Assembly: GCF_039134705.1 (NCBI RefSeq)
Contig: NZ_CP146256.1
Coordinates: 1,798,001 to 1,862,000 of the forward strand
Direction: 5' to 3'
Length of the DNA stretch: 64,000 nucleotides
Source of the DNA: Kineothrix sp. IPX-CK
GTDB taxonomy: Bacteria; Bacillota; Clostridia; Lachnospirales; Lachnospiraceae
Positions 53,006 through 61,546 of this stretch are shown here, piece by piece. The translations under genes were made by a program, and so were the position numbers. Position 1 is the stretch's first letter, and each line of letters starts with the position of its first letter. The notes under the pieces are model-generated. The model searched no databases. It saw only the letters and a list, made by a program, of their open reading frames with translations, and was not told the origin of the DNA.

Positions 53006-53776
53006 CTATTCAGTAATCGGATTGTCATAATATCCATCTTTACGAAGAAGCTTTCTGATATATTCTAATCCTTTTTTAGTTGCATATGTAACAGGTCTAT
53101 ATTTACCATCCGCGCATGGAGTTTCCTTTATTGCAAACAGATTTTGATTCATAAATCTCTGGTATGGAACATTCACATTATCTTGGTAGAATAATATCTT
53201 CTTATCCCTAAGGTATGAAAGCATTTTATTTCTACCTATTTTTAGTTGTTTTGAGACAAGATTCATGTGATATAACCCTTCTGTATTTAATAAATCATTG
53301 TAAAATTCCTGCAATTCATCGACCTTAACTTGTAATTCTTTTACCATCATTAATTTTACATCATCACTAAATGAAGAAAAATAGTATTCAATCATTTTTT
53401 CCTCATTCCCGCGTGGTATAGCGGCACCCGTTAAGCGAATTGATTTAAGATACTTCTTTATTTCATTCTTCATCTCCTTGGCTATAGCCTTAGTAGATCT
53501 CATGCAACATTCATACAAGCCGTCTTCTGTTAAAGCCCACGTTTCTTGAATTCCACCAAGGGTCATAAAACTTTTAAGTCCCTTTTCACCTTCATCAACC
53601 TTTTTAACCATATTTGTAATTTGATATTTGCCGTTGACTCCTTTGGAATAGTCAATCCACTCCGCTACATCTTTGGCCATAAACCACGGAAATTCTATAC
53701 TGCCATATAATTTAATTGTACGACCAAGAATTTCGACTTCTGTGACCATTTCTAAAACATTACTTTCTTTACTCAT
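53006..53776 (-). CDS. Phage antirepressor (BRO-N domain)
   Basis: 256 aa from ATG 53776 (GGAGG 8 nt upstream). N-terminal BRO-N domain (IKLYGSIEFPWFMAKDVAEWIDYSKG, ALTEDGLYECCMRST) and a C-terminal KilAC-like region (LYHMNLVSKQLKIGRNKMLSYLRDKKIL). Such proteins relieve repression during induction. Two terminators lie just upstream, so it likely has its own transcript. Confidence 0.82.
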   Translation of the reverse strand: MSKESNVLEMVTEVEILGRTIKLYGSIEFPWFMAKDVAEWIDYSKGVNGKYQITNMVKKVDEGEKGLKSFMTLGGIQETWALTEDGLYECCMRSTKAIAKEMKNEIKKYLKSIRLTGAAIPRGNEEKMIEYYFSSFSDDVKLMMVKELQVKVDELQEFYNDLLNTEGLYHMNLVSKQLKIGRNKMLSYLRDKKILFYQDNVNVPYQRFMNQNLFAIKETPCADGKYRPVTYATKKGLEYIRKLLRKDGYYDNPITE

Positions 53777-53914
53777 TATAAATTCCTCCATTTTTTATCC
53801 TCTGATATCAGTAGTAGAGTGGCGAACGTGGTCAGAGGAGTTCCACTTCATCGGGTAATTACGCCGATTATTCACCACCCAAGAGATGAGTTCAATAACC
53901 TCTCATCTATCAGA
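53777..53914. other. Leader of the antirepressor gene
   Basis: No gene seen. GATGAG / CTCATC and other short stems suggest structured RNA; a promoter is expected but no consensus was found. Confidence 0.3.
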
Positions 53915-53959
53915 TATAAAAAATAACTGTATCGACCTATTGCCGCCCATACAGTTATT
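53915..53959 (-). terminator. Strong terminator upstream of the antirepressor
   Basis: Minus strand AATAACTGTAT / ATACAGTTATT (53922-53932, 53949-53959) followed by TTTTTTA. Confidence 0.85.
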
Positions 53960-53975
53960 CTCTGTTTAGACATAT

Positions 53976-54008
53976 AAAAAGAGCGAAATCATTCAAATGA
54001 AATCGCCC
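53976..54008 (-). terminator. Second terminator upstream of the antirepressor
   Basis: Minus strand GGGCGATTTCAT-TTGA-ATGATTTCGCTC followed by TTTTTATA. Ends the holin-type unit to the right. Confidence 0.75.
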
Positions 54009-54017
54009 TTTCATAAG

Positions 54018-54116
54018 TTAAGCACCTTTATATAATTCTTTTACAATCTTAATAATAGTAGCCAAAGATATGCCTTTGGTCTTATATTCTTTTATAACAG
54101 CTTGTAATTCTTCCAT
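54018..54116 (-). CDS. 32-aa phage protein
   Basis: MEELQAVIKEYKTKGISLAT then IIKIVKELYKGA, with TGAGGTAG ribosome site. Helical, no membrane segment. Last gene before the two terminators. Confidence 0.5.
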   Translation of the reverse strand: MEELQAVIKEYKTKGISLATIIKIVKELYKGA

Positions 54117-54124
54117 GAGCTACC

Positions 54125-54478
54125 TCATACATTTCCGCCATCAACTAACTGTTTAACCGCCTCGTTCGTCTCCAAAAGCTTTCTCATTTCTTCCAATGCT
54201 TCATCTACCCATGTGCTAAACGTTTCAAAACTTACAATCTTAGCCACAACGGGGAATTTAGTTACAAACATATCATAAACTGCTCGTAACTTCAGTGACC
54301 CCGTATTACTACCCAATTCAGATTCAGCAACAGTAACGGCATAAAGAAGCCATTCTTTTATCTTCGTAATTTGTTCCTTGGTCGGAAGTCCAGCAAACTT
54401 ATAAACAGATACTCCAATGACCACCAATATCGCTAAAACAGCGACAATAACATACCAGTAATTTATCAAAAATTCCAT
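54125..54478 (-). CDS. Phage holin (LL-H type)
   Basis: 117 aa. One N-terminal membrane helix (YWYVIVAVLAILVVIGVSVYKF) then a soluble helical part with AVTVAESELGSNTGSLKLRAVYDMF and FETFSTWVDEALEEM, the LL-H holin pattern. Releases or triggers the endolysin, although it lies 24 kb from it in the head-tail part of the operon. Confidence 0.8.
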   Translation of the reverse strand: MEFLINYWYVIVAVLAILVVIGVSVYKFAGLPTKEQITKIKEWLLYAVTVAESELGSNTGSLKLRAVYDMFVTKFPVVAKIVSFETFSTWVDEALEEMRKLLETNEAVKQLVDGGNV

Positions 54479-54487
54479 AATTTCTCC

Positions 54488-54928
54488 TTATCCAACAGAG
54501 TCTTCTTCTCCCGTAAACACAGAAACAGGAATAATCTGTTGCTGATTCTCATTTATTTTAGTTTCTATTTCAGATAATTGTACTTCATTTTTCTTCTCGA
54601 AAAATGTTTCAAAGAAAGCTTTAATTAAATACCCTAAAACCGTAGCAATAACAGTAGTACATACTGTTTGTGATAGTGTCTCGGCTATTGAGTATTTGCC
54701 CATATATGCTAGGTGATATGACATTGTAATCCATATGCACCCAAACCATAACAGCCGATTAATCCACTTTTTTGTAAACGTATCTACTCTAATAACCTTA
54801 CTTCCATTTTTTATGTAATCAATAGCATTAAATAAAAGATAATGTTTCGTTTTTACAATATCAAATTTCAGCTTCTTTTCTTCAAATCTCATTTCCGCGA
54901 TACGTTTCTTACGTTCCAAATCACGCAT
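54488..54928 (-). CDS. Membrane protein next to the holin
   Basis: 146 aa, two hydrophobic segments (RLLWFGCIWITMSYHLAY; TVCTTVIATVLGYLIKAFF) between charged ends. Adjacent to the holin, so perhaps a second holin or pinholin-like partner. No family recognised. Confidence 0.55.
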   Translation of the reverse strand: MRDLERKKRIAEMRFEEKKLKFDIVKTKHYLLFNAIDYIKNGSKVIRVDTFTKKWINRLLWFGCIWITMSYHLAYMGKYSIAETLSQTVCTTVIATVLGYLIKAFFETFFEKKNEVQLSEIETKINENQQQIIPVSVFTGEEDSVG

Positions 54929-55086
54929 AATATCATCGTGGGTTATGTATTTTGGTATTTAAATCACCGCCTTAATAATAAATAGGAAATAGTAATAGAC
55001 TTGCTCGAATGTTCCGCTGCTCATGGTGGCTTGGTCACGAGTACGCCATTTACTTTTACGTACATTGTCTTGTACAACCCCTTTAA
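54929..55086. other. Gap with a start-less open frame
   Basis: Minus strand is open from 55102 to a stop at 54959 (contains RKSKWRTRDQATMSSGTFEQ) but has no ATG, GTG or TTG before an internal ATG. It overlaps the end of the 55087 gene in the -1 frame; no slippery heptamer was seen. Confidence 0.35.
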
Positions 55087-55284
55087 CTAAACCTCGTACT
55101 TCTTATCTGAATACATCTCTGAGAGAGTATCCCATAACTCCTTTGTTTTTCTGAATTTCCACACAGATACTCCTTCATCATTTGTAAATACCCATGTATA
55201 TCTAATTCCTTTGGACTTAAGAAAAGTCACTTCGTTCAAGAACGATGTTGCATACTCTTTATCCCATTTATTCTTATTTTCCAT
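55087..55284 (-). CDS. Small phage protein
   Basis: 65 aa, NKWDKEYATSFLNEVTFLKS... with IRYTWVFTNDEGVSVWKFRK. Unknown; weak ribosome site. Confidence 0.5.
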   Translation of the reverse strand: MENKNKWDKEYATSFLNEVTFLKSKGIRYTWVFTNDEGVSVWKFRKTKELWDTLSEMYSDKKYEV

Positions 55285-55360
55285 ATATTCATCATCGTAA
55301 AAAAAATGGGTATACTAAACTAACAATCACAGATTATGTTAGAGTTTAATATACCCATCC

Positions 55361-55651
55361 CTAGTCAATCTGCTCACTTTCTTCTTCATTTTTAATCTTT
55401 ACTTTTCTAGCCCTCTTTGGTTTCTCTAAGACTATTTTAGCATCATCAGAAGAAATCTCTTTTTTTTCTTCCACAACAACTATTGTCTCTTTATTTCTCG
55501 CGCTTATAACCATATCAAAATATTTTGATGCACATTCTTGAGAGCAAGCTACGGATCTCCAATGGAAAACTCCTTTGTTGTTTTCACAATCTGCACATGG
55601 CGTATATAATTTCCCACATACTTTACATGGCTTTTGAACTTTATATCCCAT
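55361..55651 (-). CDS. Zinc-finger-like phage protein
   Basis: 96 aa. CKVCGKLYTPCADCENN and CSQECASKYF suggest one or two zinc sites; the C-terminal half is a basic/acidic tail (KPKRARKVKIKNEEESEQID). TGAGGAA ribosome site. Possibly a DNA-binding or assembly factor between tail tube and holin genes. Confidence 0.55.
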   Translation of the reverse strand: MGYKVQKPCKVCGKLYTPCADCENNKGVFHWRSVACSQECASKYFDMVISARNKETIVVVEEKKEISSDDAKIVLEKPKRARKVKIKNEEESEQID

Positions 55652-55671
55652 TTTTATTCCTCATTGATAGA

Positions 55672-55705
55672 AGTGGAGAGTGAGGTTGTCACTCTCCACT
55701 CTTTT
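55672..55705. terminator. Hairpin after the tail tube gene
   Basis: AGTGGAGAGTG / CACTCTCCACT, perfect 11-bp stem without a minus-strand T-run; probably protects or trims the abundant tail-tube mRNA. Confidence 0.55.
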
Positions 55706-55710
55706 CATAG

Positions 55711-56487
55711 TTAATAAACGATTAAATCCCATAAATTCGTCGAACCAGTACATCCACCGGCAAGAGATTCAGCTTCAAACGCCTGAGTGGTAGGATCAGA
55801 ACCCATAACAAGATCGAAAGTTCCATTAAAGTCGCCCCTCTGAATGATAAACTGTCCATGATAAGCATTATCGCAATTATCCTGAGCCGTAACATCAATA
55901 TAAAGCTTCAGCGTTTTACTATACTTTTCAGAATCATTAGAAATCTTTGCCGATTCAACCTCGATATCATAGAAGGCTACAACCTCTGCACCGTCAGCCA
56001 CATCACCTGCAAATAATGTAACCGCTTTGCTTGTGGGATTGTATGTAAATTCTCCCGTAGCAGGGTCAGCGGCAACCTGTGTAAGTTTAGTCCCCAAAGA
56101 ACCGTTGCTATTTTTCTTGTATAGTGTTCCAATTTCTGCCCCAACTGTACCAACAGCAGTTTTCTCTGTTGCGGTTGCATTAGACGTTACAGTCATTACA
56201 TCCGTAACCCTTACCTTAAAAGTACCATTCTCAATTTCAGTACCAGTCTGTGCCGCCAACGCGCCACCTACCAATACTCCATTAGTACCACTAATTGTTA
56301 CCGCTTTATTCTTCTTAAGGGAACCAATCTTTCTTCCCCCTTTACCAGTAATATCAACCTTCTCTTCACTGTTTGCTATAGTTGTATCCTGCAATTCGTC
56401 AAGGATAAATTCTAACTCACCAGCGTTATTAAAAGCTGTAATCTGGTCAACCTGTGTAATTATTAATTTGTTTACATCGACAGCCAT
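55711..56487 (-). CDS. Major tail (tube) protein
   Basis: 258 aa from ATG 56487 (AAGGAGG upstream; the longer frame start is unlikely). Beta-rich, starts MAVDVNKLIITQVDQITAF with KVDITGKGGRKIGSLKKNKAVTISG and GTFDLVMGSDPTTQAF, a pattern of siphophage tube proteins. Flanked by hairpins on both sides, as is common for the strongly expressed tube gene. Confidence 0.75.
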   Translation of the reverse strand: MAVDVNKLIITQVDQITAFNNAGELEFILDELQDTTIANSEEKVDITGKGGRKIGSLKKNKAVTISGTNGVLVGGALAAQTGTEIENGTFKVRVTDVMTVTSNATATEKTAVGTVGAEIGTLYKKNSNGSLGTKLTQVAADPATGEFTYNPTSKAVTLFAGDVADGAEVVAFYDIEVESAKISNDSEKYSKTLKLYIDVTAQDNCDNAYHGQFIIQRGDFNGTFDLVMGSDPTTQAFEAESLAGGCTGSTNLWDLIVY

Positions 56488-56510
56488 TTTTGCCTCCTTA
56501 ATTTTATAAA

Positions 56511-56540
56511 CTAAAAAAGACACGAATAATTTCGCGTCTT
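56511..56540 (-). terminator. Terminator/attenuator before the tail tube gene
   Basis: Minus strand AAGACGCGAA / TTCGTGTCTT followed by TTTTTTA in the gap between two late genes. Confidence 0.75.
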
Positions 56541-56556
56541 GAGTAACCTTTATTAC

Positions 56557-57297
56557 TTATTTAATTGATGGAATCCATGACAAGCATGATTTATCTTTTA
56601 ACTTGGACGTATCAACCGTTCCAGAATAAACCCCAATCATCGTATTATCAAAAGTAATACTAGATTGTATCTGTTTAAAACTATGATTAAACTTATAGAT
56701 AGATAAATCCATAGTTTCTTCATAGTTATATTTAAATTCTGGCCTATTAACTAACGCGATTATCAATTTTTCCAAATAAGAACCATGCTTATTATTTGCA
56801 TTCCTCTTTTGTTTTTTTCGCTCTTTTTCAAGCAAGTATTTCTTTGCTTCTTCATTTCCCGGCTTGGTTTTAACACGTTCCGTAAGATTTACTTTCCTTA
56901 TTGCATCAACCAAAATCGAATAAACATATTCATCTATAATTATATCGTTTTTACGACTGTAAATAATATTTGTATCATTTTCAGGATTATAAGATACTGC
57001 GAAGTCTGTTGTGTCTAAATCTCCGAATACCAAAGTTAAATCTTCTTTAGCAAATGACGGAAATAACATTAGAAACAAGTCATAATCAGATATGGACGTA
57101 TAATCAACGCCCATGTCATCTAGTTGAACCATATACTGAAATGGTGTTCCAGTAAGAGAAGTAGTTATATTATAGTAAGACTGCTCATTATCTAATATTT
57201 CGCCAACAGAAGGGATTCTAATAGACATCTTCGGTGTTATGGGAATTACCTTAGAATTTAATAAGCTTTTATTATTTTCCATACTTCGCACCATCAT
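56557..57297 (-). CDS. Phage tail/head completion protein, unknown
   Basis: 246 aa; in-frame starts at ATG 57297, 57294 and 57282. Contains PSVGEILDNEQSYYNITTSL, MGVDYTSISDYDLFLMLF and a basic helix (EKERKKQKRNANNKHGSYLE). Overlaps the upstream gene by 26 bp at most. Similar proteins lie between connectors and tube in Lachnospiraceae siphophages; role unknown. Confidence 0.55.
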   Translation of the reverse strand: MMVRSMENNKSLLNSKVIPITPKMSIRIPSVGEILDNEQSYYNITTSLTGTPFQYMVQLDDMGVDYTSISDYDLFLMLFPSFAKEDLTLVFGDLDTTDFAVSYNPENDTNIIYSRKNDIIIDEYVYSILVDAIRKVNLTERVKTKPGNEEAKKYLLEKERKKQKRNANNKHGSYLEKLIIALVNRPEFKYNYEETMDLSIYKFNHSFKQIQSSITFDNTMIGVYSGTVDTSKLKDKSCLSWIPSIK

Positions 57298-57715
57298 TAA
57301 AGTCTTTTACTACAAACTTTAGTAGTCGTCCTTTGAAATTTTTTTGTGGAGAATATGGGACATTGTCCACCAGAACAGTAGTTCCAATGCCAAGTATATT
57401 TTTATTGCAAAAAATACTATCTAATTCACAAACAATCTTATCATACCAGAGACAAATTCTGCCATTTTCTATATACTTAACTACATCCTGATGACACAAC
57501 ACATAGAAATATACTGTTACATTTTTATATACATCATTTCTCGAATCGTTAGAAGTGCTAATATCGAAATTAATATATTTATTTGTTTCCGTTATGGTTT
57601 CAGGAATATATTCATGAGGAAAGCACCATTTATAAGGAATGATATCTTCTGGATATTCTGCATCAGCTTCACCTAAGAGTTTTATTAGCTCTTTTGAACG
57701 GCAAATTTGATCCAT
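57272..57715 (-). CDS. Phage neck/tail-terminator-type protein
   Basis: 147 aa from ATG 57715. IKLLGEADAEYPEDIIPYKWCFPHEYIPET followed by a beta-rich domain (NVTVYFYVLCHQDVV) is typical of small neck proteins. The frame is open further upstream (RSYEIIEYRKLI) but without a start codon, and no good ribosome site precedes 57715; an unusual start is possible. Confidence 0.55.
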   Translation of the reverse strand: MDQICRSKELIKLLGEADAEYPEDIIPYKWCFPHEYIPETITETNKYINFDISTSNDSRNDVYKNVTVYFYVLCHQDVVKYIENGRICLWYDKIVCELDSIFCNKNILGIGTTVLVDNVPYSPQKNFKGRLLKFVVKDFNDGAKYGK

Positions 57716-57774
57716 AATAAGCTTACGATATTCGATTATTTCATAACTTCTTGCCTTACCTATTCCGTCACCCC

Positions 57775-58818
57775 CTAAAATCCTTCAACAATATTTATTG
57801 TCAGTTCTGATATGACAACTCCCGACACGATTATAGACACCAAAAAAGACTCTCCAATTAGAGAATCATCTTCAACTTTCAATTTAATTTTATTACCGTC
57901 AGCCGTTTGATTTATCTTGTCGGAAAAATCACTTGTAATATTCCACTCAAATTCAACATCGTCGACTACACTTCCATCCAAATCCTTAAATGATACGGTA
58001 TACATTCTTTCGTATCCAATTTTTAGATTGGTGTTTCCACTTATCGAAACGGATAAATCTGTCGTTTCATCCGGTGGAGTGGGAGAGGGAGAGAAGTAAT
58101 CACAAATCCAGACTTCTTTACCATTATCAAGAGTAATTAATTTATCTGTTGTCTTATTAAATGCATCATAAGACATCGTAAATATAATGGTTCCACCTTT
58201 GTTTGAGTCTTGATAATTGCCAGATACAACCTTTCGATTAGTTAGCCTATAAACATCCGGGGTTTCAGCTTCATCGAAATCAATAGGGAAACGCATATCT
58301 CTTTTTAAAAGTTTTACTTCTTCGTCAATTGGCAGTATTAGTCTATACTGATCATCTCCAATGGCAATTGTTTCATTTTCAGAAACACCACTAGAACCCC
58401 TCGAAAACACTTCGGAATGCGATAATCTTTCTATAATTACTCCGTCATGGTTTTGCCACCTTAATTTAAAATTACATAGAGAAGCGGTTATCTTTTCATA
58501 AGACTTGTTATTTCCAGGATATCCAATTAACAGCCAATAAGCACCTTCAAAGAAAACATATTTACCGGCAACAGAAGTTCCTATCGGAAATAGTATAGTA
58601 CGTTCAGTTGACTTCTCCTTTGTATCAGATATATTACCTTGCACAACACAGTTAATAATAGAAAATTCAGATAAATCACTATTGTATATAGTTACCTTAT
58701 CAGAAAATGTAGTCTCCAAAACATCAGTAAAATTACTCTGAGCATATTCAGTAATAGTATCTGATTCATATCCAGAAACAATATTTGGGGAGGGTGTGGT
58801 TAAGTACCATGATTTCAT
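57775..58818 (-). CDS. Head-closure-type protein with C-terminal Ig-like domain
   Basis: 347 aa from ATG 58818 (GGGGG 6-7 nt upstream). N-terminal part (VTIYNSDLSEFSIINCVVQGN, FPIGTSVAGKYVFFEGAYWLLIGY) resembles stopper/head-closure proteins; after a PSPTPPDE linker, an 80-residue Ig-like fold (DLSVSISGNTNLKIGYERMY) is added, as often displayed on phage particles. Confidence 0.6.
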   Translation of the reverse strand: MKSWYLTTPSPNIVSGYESDTITEYAQSNFTDVLETTFSDKVTIYNSDLSEFSIINCVVQGNISDTKEKSTERTILFPIGTSVAGKYVFFEGAYWLLIGYPGNNKSYEKITASLCNFKLRWQNHDGVIIERLSHSEVFSRGSSGVSENETIAIGDDQYRLILPIDEEVKLLKRDMRFPIDFDEAETPDVYRLTNRKVVSGNYQDSNKGGTIIFTMSYDAFNKTTDKLITLDNGKEVWICDYFSPSPTPPDETTDLSVSISGNTNLKIGYERMYTVSFKDLDGSVVDDVEFEWNITSDFSDKINQTADGNKIKLKVEDDSLIGESFLVSIIVSGVVISELTINIVEGF

Positions 58819-58831
58819 GTTATACCCCCAA

Positions 58832-59221
58832 TCAGTTATAAGCGGTGGGCTTAAGATTGTCAAACATTTCTAACAAGTCCGCTTTCGTCTTTTTCAGTTC
58901 ATCCTCTGTATACTTTGATAAATTACTGTTACCATTAATACTCAAATCTTTTCCGACAATAGACGCTATTTTATTCACTCTTGAATATTCTCTTTCAAGA
59001 TAGTAAACCTTAATTGTGGTGGCTAATACATCTATTGTATATTGGTCTAAGTCAAAACCGAATTCTTCCAATACAGAGTCAAAGATAAGTGGGCTTATTT
59101 CTACTCCATAATTTCCAATAGCCTTAATCAGCCACATTTTTTCTAATGACTCTGGAATTTCTTTTTTGTCCATAAAAGAGGACTCAAACGATTCTATTAC
59201 GTCAAAAAATGTTGTAGCCAT
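58832..59221 (-). CDS. Head-tail connector protein
   Basis: 129 aa, all helical (ATTFFDVIESFESSFMDKKEI, YTIDVLATTIKVYYLEREYSRVNKIASIVG), the fold of gp6/gp15-like adaptors. AAGGAGG ribosome site. Located right after the capsid group as expected. Confidence 0.65.
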   Translation of the reverse strand: MATTFFDVIESFESSFMDKKEIPESLEKMWLIKAIGNYGVEISPLIFDSVLEEFGFDLDQYTIDVLATTIKVYYLEREYSRVNKIASIVGKDLSINGNSNLSKYTEDELKKTKADLLEMFDNLKPTAYN

Positions 59222-59236
59222 CGTCCGCCTCCTTAT

Positions 59237-59710
59237 TTAGTTACCTCTTAAAGTAAATTTACAGTAATCTTTGCAAAATTGTATTTTTTCATATGAGTCC
59301 AGTTTAAGATCGTCAATCGATTTTAATAGATAAGCTTTTTCTGCTCTGGTCTTTACATTCTCTTTGATATTTTTTTCAAAAGCTGACAATGTTTTTAACT
59401 CAAACCACTTTTGTATTTTGTCTTTTGAAATAACAGACTGAGTTCGTTTACCATCTTCTGAATCAAATTCAAAATATCTTCTTGTGTCAGAATCTTCAAT
59501 ATAAATAGTGGCATGAGAACCATATGAATCCAATCCCGTCAACAATTTATTACCAGCGCTAATTTGGTCTGAAAGTTCATCCCTTTTGATTCTGGTTGTT
59601 CCATTTGGTGCAATAGTGGTGTCTCCCCGACCTACCATGTTAGGAAATCCAACACTCCACGGTGCAATATTTCTAACCGTGACCTTTTCGTCCATATTAA
59701 TTTCAATCAT
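59237..59710 (-). CDS. Phage capsid-module protein, unknown
   Basis: 157 aa. KVTVRNIAPWSVGFPNMVGRGDTTI, beta barrel-like first part, then charged helices (LKTLSAFEKNIKENVKTRAEKAY in outline). Possibly head fibre or packaging-related; no family recognised. Confidence 0.5.
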   Translation of the reverse strand: MIEINMDEKVTVRNIAPWSVGFPNMVGRGDTTIAPNGTTRIKRDELSDQISAGNKLLTGLDSYGSHATIYIEDSDTRRYFEFDSEDGKRTQSVISKDKIQKWFELKTLSAFEKNIKENVKTRAEKAYLLKSIDDLKLDSYEKIQFCKDYCKFTLRGN

Positions 59711-59739
59711 TTCTTTTCCCTTTCAACTATGTAGAAGTT

Positions 59740-59925
59740 TCAATTATAACTGTGCTTTATGCTGTTATACATTTGAATAGCCGAATCTAGCTTTTCTGAT
59801 TTTATATAAGTCCAATATTTTTTATTTGTATTATGATTGATACTTATAGAAACATATTGGAACTTCATGGAAGCTAAGAAATTCTGCAATCTCACTGAAT
59901 AACAATAAAATATATTGTTTTCCAT
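59740..59925 (-). CDS. DUF5659-like small phage protein
   Basis: 61 aa. MENNIFYCYSVRLQNFLASM then FQYVSISINHNTNKKYWTYI matches the small DUF5659-type pattern frequent downstream of phage capsid genes. Function unknown. AAAGGAA ribosome site. Confidence 0.6.
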   Translation of the reverse strand: MENNIFYCYSVRLQNFLASMKFQYVSISINHNTNKKYWTYIKSEKLDSAIQMYNSIKHSYN

Positions 59926-59947
59926 TAAACTATTTTCCTTTAGAAAT

Positions 59948-59971
59948 AGAGAGTGGAAGAATCCACCCTCT
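59948..59971 (-). terminator. Hairpin after the capsid gene
   Basis: Minus strand GAGGGTGG-ATTCTT-CCACTCTC followed by TATTTC; partial terminator below the major capsid gene. Confidence 0.5.
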
Positions 59972-59984
59972 AAATTAAACTATT

Positions 59985-61097
59985 TTACAGTTGATCAAGA
60001 TTTGTATCATGAATAATTGCAATGCATTCAGGGGCTGCAACGCCAACGGCAATTTTCAAATCAAATCTGGTCATAATTTCCCCAGTAGACACGGAATTAC
60101 CAGAGAAACTTGTCATTCCACCAATACTAAAGGACTGAACCGGAGCAATTCCATTTGCAGGAGCCGCAGGAGTTACAATACCAAGACCAGCGGGTAATAA
60201 TACATCGTAATTCTTCTCGCCTTCACCATCTGTTACAATCTTATTAAAATTGTATCCATTAGGAATTTCAACAAGAACTGATCCGTTATAAGAACCAATA
60301 ATACCATTATCTGCAATTTCATCTAACAGTTTCTGGGAAACGCCTGTAATAGCATTAGAACCAAGCGTTCCGGCATATCCAATCCAAGGAAGGAACTGTG
60401 CCAGAAGAGCATAGTCGCCATGTACATTTGGCTTTCCATACCTTCTAATTTTAGTTAACAATGCGTCAACACTTGCTTTAGCAAGTCCTGCATTTTCATA
60501 GAAATATCTAACCCCAGTAGCACTTTCAACTGCTTTAAATACAGTTTCCAGAACATACATAGTAGCTTTATTTCTAATCTCTTTTCTAACTTCCTCCATA
60601 AGAGTATTTTCAGTTGTCATATCACCAAGTTCAATTTCTCTATAATCAGACTTATGACCACCAGAAATTGTAATTGGAGCGAGAGGAGACTTGCTCTTCC
60701 TGGAGAACGCCGTAGAAACATCCTGACCTTCCGCTTGAATATCAGATCTTATATTTTCGTATGTAATCTTTTCAAGATAAGCAGTGTCGTTCCAACCTAA
60801 AGGCTTATAAGAACCAAATACTGATAACAGTTTAATTTCCTGTAAAAGCTTTGGATTCATTACAAATTTTCTGATTTCGTTCAACTCAGAAATTGCAACA
60901 GGATCATTCAGTGCCGCTTTTGCTCCCAAATCCTTAATAAACTTAACTGCTGCGTCAGCCTTTTTGCCAAATTTCCCAACCTCTTCTCCATTTACCATCG
61001 CAGAGAAAACCTCTACAACCGGCGATTTTTCTGTAACTCTACCACTAGAAAATGTAGCATCATTTCTAGCATTGTTTAATTCAAAAGAATAATTCAT
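59985..61097 (-). CDS. Major capsid protein
   Basis: 370 aa. VVEVFSAMVNGEEVGKFGKK, TTENTLMEEVRKEIRNKATMYVLETVFK, ALLAQFLPWIGYAGTLGS and a C-terminal MTRFDLKIAVGVAAPECIAII fit HK97-fold capsid proteins of Gram-positive siphophages. GGAGGAAA ribosome site. Follows the scaffold gene and a small decoration-type gene. Confidence 0.82.
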   Translation of the reverse strand: MNYSFELNNARNDATFSSGRVTEKSPVVEVFSAMVNGEEVGKFGKKADAAVKFIKDLGAKAALNDPVAISELNEIRKFVMNPKLLQEIKLLSVFGSYKPLGWNDTAYLEKITYENIRSDIQAEGQDVSTAFSRKSKSPLAPITISGGHKSDYREIELGDMTTENTLMEEVRKEIRNKATMYVLETVFKAVESATGVRYFYENAGLAKASVDALLTKIRRYGKPNVHGDYALLAQFLPWIGYAGTLGSNAITGVSQKLLDEIADNGIIGSYNGSVLVEIPNGYNFNKIVTDGEGEKNYDVLLPAGLGIVTPAAPANGIAPVQSFSIGGMTSFSGNSVSTGEIMTRFDLKIAVGVAAPECIAIIHDTNLDQL

Positions 61098-61121
61098 TTA
61101 TATTTCCTCCAATCAAAATTG

Positions 61122-61532
61122 TTATTTTACGATTTTTGCCCTGCATCCATAGCTGGTAGGTTCAATTACTTCAAGATACTTTTCAGTGGGCGCAGTACCC
61201 GGTACGGCTAAAGTTCCATTCGCAACAGAAACCAGTTTGTCGCCCTTTGCATAAGATGCCGGTAACTGAGCAGTAGTAATATTAACAATCTGTCCACTTA
61301 CAATAGATAAATCTGCAATTCTTGCGGGAGTATCTTTATTAATCTTATAATCATCACTCTTAGCATCATCACCGTCTTCCAAATTCATAATGGTATAAAA
61401 ACCAGTTGCTCCAGCAGTGAATACTCCATTTACAACCGTTCCAAAAGTACCATTTACATACTCGGCAGCAAGAGTAGCATCCACAAAAGGATAATTCTTC
61501 TCCGTAGCTGATAATTTTTCAAATCTTACCAT
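61122..61532 (-). CDS. Head decoration-type protein
   Basis: 136 aa, beta-rich (FTAGATGFYTIMNLEDGDDAKS, PARIADLSIVSGQIVNITTA), AAGGAGG ribosome site, directly before the capsid gene: typical size and place of a capsid decoration protein. Confidence 0.6.
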   Translation of the reverse strand: MVRFEKLSATEKNYPFVDATLAAEYVNGTFGTVVNGVFTAGATGFYTIMNLEDGDDAKSDDYKINKDTPARIADLSIVSGQIVNITTAQLPASYAKGDKLVSVANGTLAVPGTAPTEKYLEVIEPTSYGCRAKIVK

Positions 61533-61546
61533 ACTTTTATTCCTCC

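Noticed and set aside
57272-57297. Programmed frameshift joining the two overlapping neck/tail genes
   Set aside because: No slippery heptamer was seen in the overlap and both genes have their own start codons.
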